The position numbers were made by a program, and so were the translations under genes. The notes under the pieces were generated by a model, which worked only from the letters and a program-made list of their open reading frames with translations, was not told the DNA's origin and did no database searches. Below are positions 30,723-40,702 of a DNA stretch of 64,000 nucleotides, piece by piece. The stretch covers positions 1-64,000 of the forward strand of contig MKJX01000168.1 in the NCBI GenBank assembly GCA_001942415.1, in the 5' to 3' direction. The DNA is from Pseudonocardia sp. CNS-139. Lineage in GTDB: Bacteria > Actinomycetota > Actinomycetes > Mycobacteriales > Pseudonocardiaceae. Position 1 is the stretch's first letter. Every line of letters begins with the position of its first letter.

Positions 30723-31043
30723 TCAGTCGGTCGGTGCCACGGGGTCGCCGGGCTTGCCGCCCGGCGGGTAGCCGAAGAACCGCTCGAAGGTCGCGTCGGT
30801 CAGCGGCTGGCGCCGGTTGCGCTCGGCCGCGGCCTCCAGGTCGGCGATCCGCCGGAGCCGGGCGGCCACCTCGACGGCGTCCGCGACGGCCCCGGCGTCG
30901 ACCAGCCGCGCGAGCAGCGCCCGCTCGTGGGCGAGCTCCGCGGCAAGCCGCTCGCCCGCCTCGGCGAAGGTGAGCAGGTCGTAGTCCTCCTGCTCCACCT
31001 CCCGTTCGGGCTGGTGCGTGGCGTCGCCAGGTTCGACCATCAT
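30723..31043 (-). CDS. Conserved short helical protein, function unknown
   Basis: 106 residues, start ATG at 31041-31043 (a second ATG follows at once). Mainly acidic helix, probably coiled coil: YDLLTFAEAGERLAAELAHE, ARLRRIADLEAAAERNRRQP, then TDATFERFFGYPPGGKPGD. No enzyme motif. First gene of the operon with an HSD10-like SDR and a crotonase, and divergent from the amidohydrolase operon across the 16-bp palindrome at 31072. It may be an accessory subunit. Confidence 0.7.
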   Translation of the reverse strand: MMVEPGDATHQPEREVEQEDYDLLTFAEAGERLAAELAHERALLARLVDAGAVADAVEVAARLRRIADLEAAAERNRRQPLTDATFERFFGYPPGGKPGDPVAPTD

Positions 31044-31071
31044 GGGCTCCTCGGTCCGACACCCTCGCGCT

Positions 31072-31087
31072 TCATAGTTAACTATGA
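31072..31087. promoter_or_regulatory. Perfect 16-bp palindrome, operator site E
   Basis: TCATAGTTAACTATGA is a perfect palindrome centred between the divergent starts at 31043 (minus) and 31134 (plus). Its core TAGTTAACTA fits the TNGT-N(0-3)-ACNA consensus of FadR-type GntR regulators. Related cores occur at 56839 (TAGTTAACCA) and 47930 (AGGTTAACCA). Confidence 0.6.
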
Positions 31088-31133
31088 CATCCTAGCGTAA
31101 GTTGAGGCCGGGCCGGGACCCCAGGGAGGACCA

Positions 31134-32260
31134 ATGCCGCTCCAGGACCACCACCAGATACTTTCGGTCGACGACCACCTGATCGAGCACCCGCGCGTGT
31201 GGCAGGACCGGCTGCCGCAGCGGTTCCGGGCGGCCGGGCCCGCGATCATCGAGACCGAGCAGGGCCACCACGTCTGGCAGTACGAGGGCCGGCGCTACCC
31301 GCAGATCGGGCTCAACGCGGTGGCCGGCAAGGACGCGTCCGAGTACGGCATGGAGCCCGTCCGCTACGACGACATGATCCCCGGCTGCTACGACCCGGTC
31401 GCCCGCGTGCTCGACATGGACCTCGACGGGGTCACCGCCGCGATGTGCTACCCGTCGTTCCCCGGGTTCGCGGGGCGGGTGTTCCTGCAGGCCGACGACC
31501 GCGAGCTCGCGCTGCTCTGCGTGCAGGCGTGGAACGACTTCAGCGTCGACGAGTGGTGCGCCGCCGCCCCCGACCGGCTGATCCCGCTGGCCATGCTGCC
31601 GGTCTGGGACGTCACCGCGTCCGTCGCGGAGGCGAAGCGGGTCGCGGCGAAGGCGCGAAGGCCGTGACGTTCCCGGAGAACCCCGCGCCGCTGGGCCTGC
31701 CCAGCTTCCACACCCGGCACTGGGACGAGCTGTTCACGACGCTCGCCGACGCCGGGCTGCCGCTCTGCCTGCACTTCGGCTCGTCGTCGCACCTGCCCGG
31801 GTTCACCGAGGAGGCGCCGTTCGCGGTGCAGATCTCGCTGATGGCCACCAACCTCATGTGGACCACGTCCGACCTGCTCTTCTCCGGGCTGCTGCAGCGG
31901 CACCCGAACCTCAAGGTCGTGCTCGCCGAGGGCGGGATCGGCTGGGTCCCCTACGTCCTGGAACGCTGCGACTACACCTGGGAGCGGCACCGCTGGTACC
32001 AGGACATCGACCGCACCACCAGGCCGTCGGACCTGTTCCGCCGGCACTTCTACGGCTGCTTCATCGACGACGAGCACGGCGTGCGCAACCGGCACGTCAT
32101 CGGGATCGACAACATCACGTTCGAGGTGGACTACCCGCACTCCGACTCGAACTGGCCCAACACCCGCAAGCGCGCCGCCGAGGTCTTCCGCGACGTCCCG
32201 GACGAGGAAGTGCACAAGATCGTCGAGCTGAACGTCCGCGAGCTGTTCGACTTCCGCTGA
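31134..32260 (+). CDS. Amidohydrolase-2 (ACMSD-like) family protein
   Basis: About 375 residues after one repaired base near 31660. Metal-dependent hydrolase/decarboxylase fold: SVDDHLIEHPRVWQDRL, MCYPSFPGFAGRVF, LCLHFGSSSH, LAEGGIGWVPYVLERCDY and the C-terminal ITFEVDYPHSDSNWPNT with the conserved Asp. The family includes 2-amino-3-carboxymuconate semialdehyde decarboxylase and hydrolases of ring-cleavage products. ATG at 31134 follows a GGGAGGACC ribosome-binding site. First gene of a three-gene plus-strand operon. Confidence 0.86.
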
Positions 32261-32291
32261 GCCGCCGGCCGACTGAGAGGACGACCGATCG

Positions 32292-33910
32292 ATGAGCGAG
32301 TGGATGTCGGGCCGGCTGGACACCATCGACCTGGCCTTCGACCGGGCGCTGGAGGCGGCCCCGGACCGGCTCTTCCTGGACTTCTCGGGCGAGCGCCACA
32401 CCTACGCCGAGGTCGCCGCGCAGGTGGCGCGCACCAGCGGCGTGCTCAAGGGGCTGGGCGTCGGGCAGGCGACCGGGTCGTCACGGTGCTCGACAACAAC
32501 CTCGACGCGGTCGTGACGCTGCTGGCCGCCAACCGGCTCGGCGCCGTCGCCGCGCCGGTCAACACCGGTTACCGGGGCGAGTTCCTGCGCCACCAGGTCG
32601 CCGACACCGGCGCCGAGGTGGTGATCGCCGAGTCCGACTACGTCGAGCGCGCGTTCGAGGTGCTCGACGGCACCCCCGCCGTCCGCACGGTCGTGCACCG
32701 CGGCGCCGCTCCGGAGGGCGCCGGGCGCCCGGGCGTCGAGCTGCTCTCGCTCGACGCGCTGCGGGCCGCGGCCGACGACACGCTCCCCGCGCCCGTCGCC
32801 CGCCCGTCGGACCTGACCTGCCTCATCTACACGGCCGGGACCACCGGGCCGTCCAAGGGCTGCATGATCAGCCACAACTACGCGATGAACATCTCGCGGC
32901 AGTACCTGCAGGTCACCGGGCGGCGCACGGAGAACGTGCACTTCACGCCGCTGCCGCTCTTCCACTTCAACGCCTGGACCTGCACGGTGCTCAGCACGAT
33001 CCTGCTGCACGGCTCCGCGGCGCTGGCCCCGCGCTTCTCGCTCTCGGGGTTCTGGCCGGAGATCGAGCGCACGGGCGCCAGCTCCGTGAGCCTGCTCGGC
33101 ACGATCCTCACGCTGATCGCCGGCGCCCCCGACTCCGAGGCCGCGCAGCGCTGCCACGGCCGGCTGGAGATCGTGCAGGGCGCGCCGTTCCCGGCCGAGC
33201 TGATCGAGACGTGGAAGCGCCGGTTCGGCGCCGGCTGGGCCGGGGCGAACGTGTTCGGGCTGACCGAGTGCTGCCTCACCACCCACCTGCCCCGCGGCGA
33301 GGCGAGCAGGCCCGGCACGTCCGGGCGCCGCAACGACGACTTCGACGTGCGCATCTTCGACGACGAGGACCGCGAGCTGCCCCCGGGCGAGGTCGGGGAG
33401 ATCGTGGTGCGCCCGCTCAAGCGCCACGTCATGTTCGAGGGCTACTGGAACCGCCCCGACGCGACCGCCGCGCTCCAGCGCAACCTCTGGTTCCACACCG
33501 GCGACCTGGGCAAGTTCGACGACGACGGGTACTTCCACTTCGTCGACCGCAAGAAGGACTACCTGCGCAGGCGCGGCGAGAACATCTCCTCGTTCGAGAT
33601 GGAGACCGCGTTCCTGCAGCACCCGGACATCACCGACGTCGCCGTGCACTCGGTGTTCTCGGAGCTGTCCGAGGACGACGTGAAGGTCACCGCGGTGCTG
33701 CGCACCGGCTCGGCCCTCACGGAGGAGGAGCTGTGCCGGTGGTCGTTCGACCGGCTCCCCTACTTCGCGGTGCCGCGCTACGTCGAGTTCCGCGACCAGC
33801 TGCCGAAGAACCCCGTCGGGCGGGTGCTCAAGTACGTGCTGCGCGCCGAGGGCGCCACCCCCGCCACCTGGGACCGCGAGGACGCCGGTGTCGAGCCCCC
33901 CAAGCGCTGA
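32292..33910 (+). CDS. Acyl-CoA synthetase (AMP-forming)
   Basis: About 539 residues after repairing one base near 32470. P-loop IYTAGTTGPSKGCMISHN, A5-like NVFGLTECCLTTHLP, A8 region DRKKDYLRRRGENISSFEME and catalytic-Lys tail PKNPVGRVLKY. Activates a carboxylic acid to its CoA thioester through an acyl-AMP. Closest in style to crotonobetaine/carnitine or medium-chain CoA ligases. ATG at 32292, 31 nt after the amidohydrolase stop. It probably opens the pathway run by the downstream kinase and dehydrogenase genes. Confidence 0.92.
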
Positions 33911-34742
33911 GCAGGGCCGGCCGGTCGGGATCGTCGTCCCCAACACCGAGCCCGGCGCGGACCGCGCGGTCCGGGAGCTGCCCCGCGTGTTCGAGCAGCT
34001 CGGCTACCGCTCGCTGTGGGTGACCGACCACGTCGTCGGCACCCGCAGCATGGAGCCCGTGCACGGCGCGTACTGGCTCGACGCGGTCACGGTGCTCGCG
34101 CACATGGCCGCGACGACCTCGACGGCCCGGCTCGGCGTCGGCGTGCTCGTCGTGCCGTACCGGAACCCGGTGCTCACGGCCAAGATGCTGGCGAGCGTCG
34201 ACGTGCTCTCGGACGGGCGGCTCGACGTCGGCGTCGGCACCGGGTGGATCCGCACGGAGTACCGGGCGCTGGGGGTGGGGCAGCTCTTCGCGCCGCGCGG
34301 CCGGGTCACCGACGAGGCGCTCGACCTCATGCGGACGTGCTGGCGCGGCGGCGAGGTCGAGCACGAGGGCGAGTTCTTCACCGTCCGGCACGTGACGTTC
34401 GAGCCGGTGCCGGTGCAGCGGCCGCACCCGCCGCTGTGGATCGGCGGGCAGAGCGGCCCGGCCCTGCGCCGGGCCGCCCGGTTCGCCGACGTCTGGCACC
34501 CGCACGACCTCGGACCCGAGGACGTCGAGCGCCTCGGCGCACAGCTGGACGAGGCCGCCGGGCGGCGGGTCCCGCGGTCGGTCCGGCTGCACGCCACCGG
34601 CGAGGACGTGCCTGCGCTGGCCGACCTGGTGGACCACTACCTGGCCGCCGGGTGCGTCCACGTCGTGGTCGAGTTCCGGTCCCAGCCGGTGGACGTCGTG
34701 GCCGCGTGCGCCGAGAAGGCCGCGGCCGTGCTCTTCGGCTGA
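33888..34742 (+). CDS. LLM-class F420-dependent oxidoreductase
   Basis: Intact 284-residue TIM-barrel protein of the luciferase-like family. LGYRSLWVTDHVVGTRSM, TSTARLGVGVLVVPYRNPVL, LSDGRLDVGVGTGWIRTEYR and PLWIGGQSGPALRRAARF are typical of the actinobacterial F420-dependent branch. GTG at 33888 overlaps the CoA ligase by 23 nt. Likely a reductase or dehydrogenase on a CoA ester or alcohol; cofactor F420 versus FMN cannot be settled from sequence. Confidence 0.87.
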   Translation: MSSPPSAEQGRPVGIVVPNTEPGADRAVRELPRVFEQLGYRSLWVTDHVVGTRSMEPVHGAYWLDAVTVLAHMAATTSTARLGVGVLVVPYRNPVLTAKMLASVDVLSDGRLDVGVGTGWIRTEYRALGVGQLFAPRGRVTDEALDLMRTCWRGGEVEHEGEFFTVRHVTFEPVPVQRPHPPLWIGGQSGPALRRAARFADVWHPHDLGPEDVERLGAQLDEAAGRRVPRSVRLHATGEDVPALADLVDHYLAAGCVHVVVEFRSQPVDVVAACAEKAAAVLFG

Positions 34743-34786
34743 CCACGGCGGAGCCGCTCGGCTCCCGCCGCGGCCGCCTTGTCCCT

Positions 34787-34812
34787 CATAACATAGTTAG
34801 CTAAGATAGAGA
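34787..34812. promoter_or_regulatory. AT-rich operator-like island F
   Basis: CATAACATAGTTAGCTAAGA contains the palindrome TTAGCTAA (34797-34804) and the CATAGT prefix shared with sites A, B and C. It lies 23-48 nt upstream of the ATG at 34835 and probably carries the promoter of the kinase/dehydrogenase operon. Confidence 0.45.
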
Positions 34813-34834
34813 TGATGATGCGGAGGGATGTGCG

Positions 34835-36369
34835 ATGACAACGGCGATCACGCACCTCGCGCTGTCGGTCTCGGACCTCGGCGAGGCCGTCGCCTTCTAC
34901 CGGGACGCGCTCGGCTTCGAGGCCGGCGAGGAGTTCACGGTCCGCGGCCGGCGCAGCTCCGCCCTCCTGGAGATCGACGACGTCGACTCCACGGCGGTGT
35001 TCCTGCGCCGCGGCGGCGTCTACCTCGAACTGGTCGCGCACGGGCGGCGTCCGCGCACCGGGCGCAACCGGGCGCCCGAGGACCTGGGATTCGCGCACGT
35101 CGGCCTGCTCTGCGCCGACCTCGCCCCGGTGCTGGACGCGGTGCGGGCCCACGGCGGGACGGTCGGCGGCGCCCGCACCGAGTCGTGCACGCCGGAGGGC
35201 CGCACCGAGATCCGGTTCGTGTCCGACCCCGACGGCAACCGCATCGAGCTGATCAGCCACTCCGACGCCGCCGAGGCGCGGGCGCACGCCGGGTTCCTGG
35301 GCGCCGCCGGCATCGGCTGGCCCGGCCGGGAGACGATCGGGGAGCCGGTTGCGACCACACCTGACCCCGGCGCGCTCGCCGCGCGGGTCGCCGCGGTGGC
35401 CGGGCGTCCCGTCGCCGGCCTGCGCCGCCTGGAGGGCGGCCTCTCGGCGCTGACCTACCTCGTGACCTGGCCGGACGGCGGCCGAGCGGTGCTCAAGGTG
35501 GCGCCGGCCGGCCTGGAGCCGCGCGGCCACCGCGACGTGCTGCGGCAGGCCCGGATCCTCACGGCGCTGCAGGGCGCCCGGCGTGCGGGTGCCGGCGGTG
35601 CTGTTCGAGGACGCCGGCCGCCCGCCCGACGTGCCGCCGCTCTTCGTGATGGAGTTCGTCGAGGGCGAGTCCCTGGAGCCGCTGCACGAGCGCCCGGACC
35701 GGCCCGACCCCGCGCGGGACGTGGCCGCCCGCTACCTCGCCGCCGCGCGGATGCTGGCGGACCTGCAGTCGGTCGTCCCGGAGCGGGCCGGGCTGGGCGC
35801 CGAGCCGGCGACCGGTCTCGACGCCGAGGTCGAGCGGTGGAGCCGGGCGTCGCCACGGTGGACGCGCAGCTGGCGCAGGGGTCCGAGGAGGTCTGCGCGC
35901 TCCTGCGCGCGTCGGCGCCGGCGGCGCGGGACCGCGCGTCCTGCACGGCGACTGGCGGCTGGGCAACATGCAGTGCGCCGGCGCGGGCATCGCGGGGGTG
36001 ATCGACTGGGAGCTGTGGTCGGTCTCCGACCCGCGGCTCGACCTCGCGTGGTTCCTCCTCATGGCCGACCGCGCGCACCCCAACGCCGTCGTGGACGGCG
36101 TGCCGGTCCCGGCGCGCGCGGACCTCGTCGCCGCCTACGAGCAGGCCGCCGGCACCCGGGTGGCCGACCTCCCCTGGTTCGACGCGCTGGTCCGCTACAA
36201 GCAGGCGGCCGCCTCGGCGCTGCTCGTGAAGAACGCGCGCAAACGGGGCGAGAACGACGCGAGCGTGGCCCGGATGGTGCGGCTCATCCCGTTCCTCCTG
36301 GCCGGCTCCAGGGCATTGCTGCAGCACATCGACGCCGGTCACGCGGCCGAACAGCGGGAGAGAGACTGA
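34835..36369 (+). CDS. VOC domain joined to APH-family kinase (possible 4-hydroxyacyl-CoA kinase)
   Basis: As read, one open frame carries an N-terminal vicinal-oxygen-chelate domain (TAITHLALSVSDLGEAVAFY to SDPDGNRIELISH, residues 1-150) and then an aminoglycoside-phosphotransferase fold (LRRLEGGLSALTYLVTW, FVMEFVEGESLEP, LHGDWRLGNMQ, IAGVIDWELWSVSDPRLDLA). About 512 residues after restoring two bases near 35578, one near 35850 and one near 35928. The kinase keeps the catalytic HGDxxxxN and the metal-binding D of DWE. The domain junction at about 35340-35370 could instead be two genes separated by unseen indels: TGA at 35362 and TTG at 35349 with a GGGGAG site. ATG 34835 has a CGGAGGG site. 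The stop lies 1 nt before the dehydrogenase ATG. Confidence 0.75.
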
Positions 36370-36370
36370 T

Positions 36371-37698
36371 ATGTGGGACTTTTCCACGGAGCCGGAGTTC
36401 CAGGCCAAGCTCGACTGGGTCGAGACCCTCATGCGCGAGGAGATCGAGCCGCTGGACCTGGTCTACCCGGACGGCGCCTTCGAGGAGAAGGACCCTCGGG
36501 TGCTGCGCTACGTGGACACGCTCAAGGCCCGCGTGCGCGCGCAGGGCCTGTGGGCGTGCCACCTCGGGCCGGAGCTGGGTGGCCAGGGCTACGGCCAGCT
36601 GAAGCTCACGCTGCTCAACGAGATCCTGGGCCGGTCCCAGGGCGAGCACAACCTCGGTTGGGGTCCGATCGCCTTCGGCACGCAGGCCCCGGACACGGGC
36701 AACGCCGAGATCATCGCCCACTACGGCACGGCGGAGCAGAAGGCCGCGTACCTGGAGCCGCTGCTCAACGGGGAGCTCTTCTCCGCGTTCGCCATGACCG
36801 AGCCGCAGGGCGGGGCCGACCCGGGCGGGTTCACCACCTCCGCCGTGCACGACGGCGACTCGTGGGTGATCAACGGCGAGAAGTACTTCGTCTCCAACGC
36901 CCGGTACGCCACGTTCTACATCGTCATGGCGATCACCAACCCGGACGCAGCGTGCACCGCGGCTCGTCGATGTTCCTGGCCCCGGCCGACACCCCGGGCA
37001 TCGAGATCCTGCGCAACGTCAACACGGGCGTGGGCGACCCGGCCGACGGCACACACGCCTACATGCGGTTCACCGACGTGCGGGTGCCCGCCGACCACCT
37101 GCTCGGCCCGGAGGGCTCCGGTTTCGAGATCGCCCAGACGCGGCTGTCCGGCGGCCGGCTGCACCACGCCATGCGCACGATCGCCCAGGCCCGCCAGGCG
37201 CTCGACATGATGTGCGAGCGGGTGCTGAGCCGCACGACCAAGGGATCGCTGCTGTCCGAGAAGCAGTTCGCCCAGGCCGCGATCTCCGACTCCTACATCG
37301 AGCTGGAGCAGTTCCGGCTGTTCGTCCTGCGGACCGCCTGGCTGATCGACCAGCAGGGCTACCTCGCCGCGCGCAAGGACGTCGCGGCGTGCAAGGTGCA
37401 GGCCGCGAAGGTGCTGCAGGACGTCGTCGGCCGCTCGATGCACCTGCACGGCGCCCTCGGCGTGTCCGCCGACCTGCCGCTGCACCGCATGTGGCGGCAG
37501 GCCCCGTGGATGGGCGTGCACGACGGCCCGACCGAGGTGCACCAGACGACCGTCGTGCGCCAGCTCCTGCGCGGCTACGAGCCGCACCCGGGCCTGTGGC
37601 CGCGGATGCACCTGCCCCAGCGGCTCGCCGACGCGCAGGTCACGGTGGCCGCCGCGATCGAGCGGGCCGAGCGGGAGGCCGCGGCCGTCACGGGCTGA
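36371..37698 (+). CDS. Acyl-CoA dehydrogenase (ACAD10/11- or LvaC-like partner of APH kinase)
   Basis: About 442 residues after one repaired base near 36947. MWDFSTEPEFQAKLDWVETL, AFAMTEPQGGADPGGF (flavin/substrate loop), INGEKYFVSNARYATFY, and C-terminal SMHLHGALGVSADLPLHRMW then MGVHDGPTEVHQTTVVRQLL. The long acyl-CoA dehydrogenase type found beside APH-fold kinases. In levulinate catabolism and in mammalian ACAD10/11 this pair phosphorylates and eliminates the 4-hydroxyl of 4-hydroxyacyl-CoAs. Tight linkage (1 nt) to the kinase gene supports the same role here. Confidence 0.88.
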
Positions 37699-37739
37699 GC
37701 GCCCGTCCCCGCAACATCAGGCTGACGAGGAGGTTGGTC

Positions 37740-38525
37740 GTGGAGGCAGCTCGGCTGTTCGACCTGGAGGGGTCGGTCGCGGTCGTGACCGGCGGGAGCC
37801 GCGGGCTCGGGCGGGTGATGGCCGGCGCGCTCGCCGAGGCCGGCGCCGACGTGGTGGTGGCCAGCCGCAAGCTCGACGCGTGCGAGCGCGCGGCCGCGGA
37901 GATCCACGCCGCCACCGGGCGCACCGTGGTGCCGTACGCGTGCCACGTCGGGCACTGGGACCAGGTCGAACGGCTGGCCGGGTTCGTCGCCGACCGGTTC
38001 CCCGGCGGGCCGGACATCCTGGTCAACAACGCCGGCATGTCACCGCTGTACGACAGGCTCTCGGGCGTCACCGAGGCGCTCTACGACAAGGTGATGGACG
38101 TCAACCTCAAGGGCCCGTTCCGGCTGTCGGTGCTGCTGGCCGAGCAGATGGCCGCCGCGAAGGGCGGCAGCATCCTCAACATCAGCAGCGCCGCGGCCCG
38201 GCACCCGCGGCCCAACGCCGCGATCTACGGGATGGCCAAGGCCGGGCTGAACACCATGACCACGGCACTCGCCTACGCCTACGGGCCGCAGGTGCGGGTC
38301 AACAGCGTGCTGTGCGGGCCGTTCCTCACCGACATCTCCCGCAGCTGGGACCCCGAGGAGTCGAGCGCCACCTTCAGCCGCACGCTCGCGCTGCAGCGTC
38401 CCGCGCAGGCGTCGGAGATCGTCGGCACGATGCTCTACCTGGTCAGCCGGGCGTCCAGCTACACGACGGGCGCCGCGCTGTCGGTGGACGGCGGCTACGC
38501 GCCCCCGAGCCGGGACGCCGGATGA
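37740..38525 (+). CDS. SDR family oxidoreductase
   Basis: Intact 261-residue SDR. VAVVTGGSRGLGRVMAGALA, VNNAGMSPLYDRLSGVTE, ILNISSAAARHPRPNAAIYG then MAK, and SYTTGAALSVDGGYAPP. GTG at 37740 is favoured over TTG at 37734 because the GAGGAGG site ends just before the latter. The stop overlaps the next ATG by 3 nt. Likely oxidises a hydroxyacyl-CoA or ketone/alcohol in the kinase pathway. Confidence 0.88.
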   Translation: MEAARLFDLEGSVAVVTGGSRGLGRVMAGALAEAGADVVVASRKLDACERAAAEIHAATGRTVVPYACHVGHWDQVERLAGFVADRFPGGPDILVNNAGMSPLYDRLSGVTEALYDKVMDVNLKGPFRLSVLLAEQMAAAKGGSILNISSAAARHPRPNAAIYGMAKAGLNTMTTALAYAYGPQVRVNSVLCGPFLTDISRSWDPEESSATFSRTLALQRPAQASEIVGTMLYLVSRASSYTTGAALSVDGGYAPPSRDAG

Positions 38526-39055
38526 CCGCGGCGGAGCGCGACTTCTTCCAGGTCGCGTGGGTCGTCCCGGACCTGGAGGCGGCGATCCGGACGTGGGTCG
38601 CCACCACCGGCGCGGGGCCGTTCCACGTGCTGCCGCACCGCAGGCCCGACGGTGCGCGCTACCGCGGCGCGCCGACCGCCGTGGACTACTCGCTCGCGCT
38701 CGGCCAGGCCGGGCGCTGGCAGGTCGAGCTGATCGAGCAGCACGACGACGGGCCGTCGGTGTACCGGGACCTCGGGCCCGGGATGCACCACCTCGGCGGC
38801 CTGACCACCGACCTCGACGCCGACCGGGCCGCGTACCGGGCGCTGGGTGTCGAGGCCGTCTTCGAGGGCCGGTTCCAGGGCGTCCGCTTCGCCTACTTCG
38901 ACACGCGCGCGCAGCTCGGGCACATGGTCGAGCTCGTGGAGCACAGCCCGGTGGTCGAGGCGACGATCGCCGCCGTCGCGCAGGCCGCCCGGGGCTGGGA
39001 CGGGACCGACCCGATCCGTTCGCTGCCGGCGCCACCACCGGAAAGGTCGCAGTGA
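38522..39055 (+). CDS. VOC (glyoxalase-like) family protein
   Basis: Intact 177-residue protein with one complete VOC unit: FFQVAWVVPDLEAAIRTWVA, DYSLALGQAGRWQVELIEQH, MHHLGGLTTDLDADRAAYRA and RAQLGHMVELVEHS. Possible metal ligands are His in MHHL and Glu in MVELVEH. Such small VOC proteins next to CoA-ester enzymes include methylmalonyl-CoA epimerase relatives and unknown lyases. ATGA overlap with the SDR and TGATG overlap with the DUF35 gene show tight coupling. Confidence 0.83.
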   Translation: MTAAERDFFQVAWVVPDLEAAIRTWVATTGAGPFHVLPHRRPDGARYRGAPTAVDYSLALGQAGRWQVELIEQHDDGPSVYRDLGPGMHHLGGLTTDLDADRAAYRALGVEAVFEGRFQGVRFAYFDTRAQLGHMVELVEHSPVVEATIAAVAQAARGWDGTDPIRSLPAPPPERSQ

Positions 39056-39482
39056 TGCAGCACGTGGACGATCCGCTCCTGGAGCGGGCCCGGCCCGCCG
39101 ACGACCCGCTGAGCACCTTCTTCTGGACGTCCGGCGAGGACGGGCGGCTGCGGTTCGCGCGGTGCGCGGACTGCGGCTGCTTCAGCCACCCGCCGACCGC
39201 GCACTGCCCGCGCTGCCTGGGCACGGACATGCGCCGCAGCCGGTCGCCGGCACCGGGACGGTGTACACGTTCACCGTCAACCACCAGCAGTGGGTCCCGG
39301 GCCAGGAGCCGTACGTGATCGCCGTCGTGCAGCTGGACGAGCAGGACGACCTGCGGCTGACCACCAACGTCGTGGGCTGCCCGGTCGGGGACGTGCACAT
39401 CGGCATGCGCGTCGAGGTCGCGTTCACCGCCTGCCACGGGTTCTGGTACCCGCTCTTCGTCCCCGCCGGCCGGGCCGGGTGA
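39055..39482 (+). CDS. Zn-ribbon OB-fold DUF35 protein
   Basis: About 142 residues after one repaired base near 39240. Rubredoxin-like Zn knuckle CADCGCFSHPPTAHCPRC followed by the OB fold GTGTVYTFTVNHQQWVPGQE and VAFTACHGFWYPLFVP. DUF35 proteins are partners of thiolase-fold enzymes; in steroid catabolism ChsH2 joins Ltp2 as an aldolase. The very next gene encodes such a thiolase-fold protein and overlaps by 4 nt, which makes a complex likely. Confidence 0.88.
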
Positions 39483-40674
39483 GCGGCGTGCACCGGTTCG
39501 AGCGCGACGCCGTGATCTCCGGGGTCGGCCGGTCCGCGGTCGGGCGCAGGCTCGGCCGCTCGGCGCTGGACCTCACCACGGAGGCGTGCCTGGCCGCGAT
39601 CGCGGACGCCGGGCTGCGCCGCGAGGACGTCGACGGCCTCATCACGTACCCGGGCGGGTACGCCTCGGTGAGCAAGGGCTACGGCGGCCCGTCGCCGCAC
39701 GAGCTGCAGGACGCGATGCGGCTCGGTCTCTCCTGGTACCAGGGGTCGGCGCAGATCCCCGGCCAGCTCGCCACCGTCGTCGCGGCCTGCCTGGCCGTCT
39801 CGGCGGGGCTCGCCCGCAACGTCCTCGTCTACCGCACGGTGACGGAGTCGTCGGCGCAGGGCCTGGCCGGGCGCCGGGCCGTGCTGCAGACCGGCGGCGG
39901 GACCGCCGCGGCCATGGGCGTCTGGCTGGAGCCGTTCGGGGCCGTCTCGGCGGTGAACTGGCTCGCGCCCGTCGCGATGCGCCACTTCCACGAGTTCGGC
40001 ACCACCCGCGAGCAGCTGGGCCAGATCGCGGTGACGCAGCGCCGCAACGCCGCCGCCAACCCGGCCGCCGTGTTCCGGGACCCGCTGACGCTCGACGACT
40101 ACCTCGCCGCGCGGATGATCTCCAGCCCGCTCTGCCTGTTCGACTGCGACGTGCCCGTGGACGGCTCCACCGCGCTGCTCGTCTCGCGCGCGGACGCGGC
40201 AGGCGACTTCGCGCAGCCGGTGCACATCAACGCCGTCGGCACCCGGCTGACCGGCCGGCCGTCGTGGGACCAGTACGCCGACCTCACGTCGATGGCCGCC
40301 GCCGCGCCGCGGAGCACCTGTGGAGCCGCACCGACCTCAAGCCGTCCGACGTCGACGTCGCCGGGCTCTACGACGGGTTCAGCATTCTCGCGCTGGTGTG
40401 GCTGGAGGCCCTCGGCTTCTGCGGCCACGGCGAGGGCGGCGCGTTCGTCGAGGGCGGCACCCGCATCGCCCGCACCGGTGACCTGCCGCTCAACACCGGG
40501 GGCGGGCAGCTCTCCGGCGGGCGGCTGCACGGGTTCGGGCACCTGCACGAGGCCGTCGTCCAGCTCCGGGGAGCGGCGGGCGAACGGCAGGTGCCCGGCG
40601 CGGAGGTCGCGGTCGTGGCGAACGGCGGCGGGCCGGTGGCCGGCGCGATGCTGCTCACCGCGGCACGCGGCTGA
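39479..40674 (+). CDS. Thiolase-fold lipid-transfer-type protein (DUF35 partner, possible aldolase)
   Basis: About 398 residues after one repaired base near 40311. Starts VSGVHRFERDAVISGVGRSA (GTG 39479). The fold is clear from ALDLTTEACLAAIADAGLRR, DVAGLYDGFSILALVWLEAL and LNTGGGQLSGGRLHGFGHLH, but the region where a thiolase nucleophile Cys would sit (SAQIPGQLATVVAACLAVSA) has no Cys at the usual motif. Like Ltp2-type aldolases it may cleave a beta-hydroxyacyl-CoA retro-aldol fashion together with the DUF35 partner. Assignment between acyltransferase and aldolase is open. Confidence 0.83.
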
Positions 40675-40702
40675 CGCGACCGACGACGAAGGGGAACCGC
40701 GG

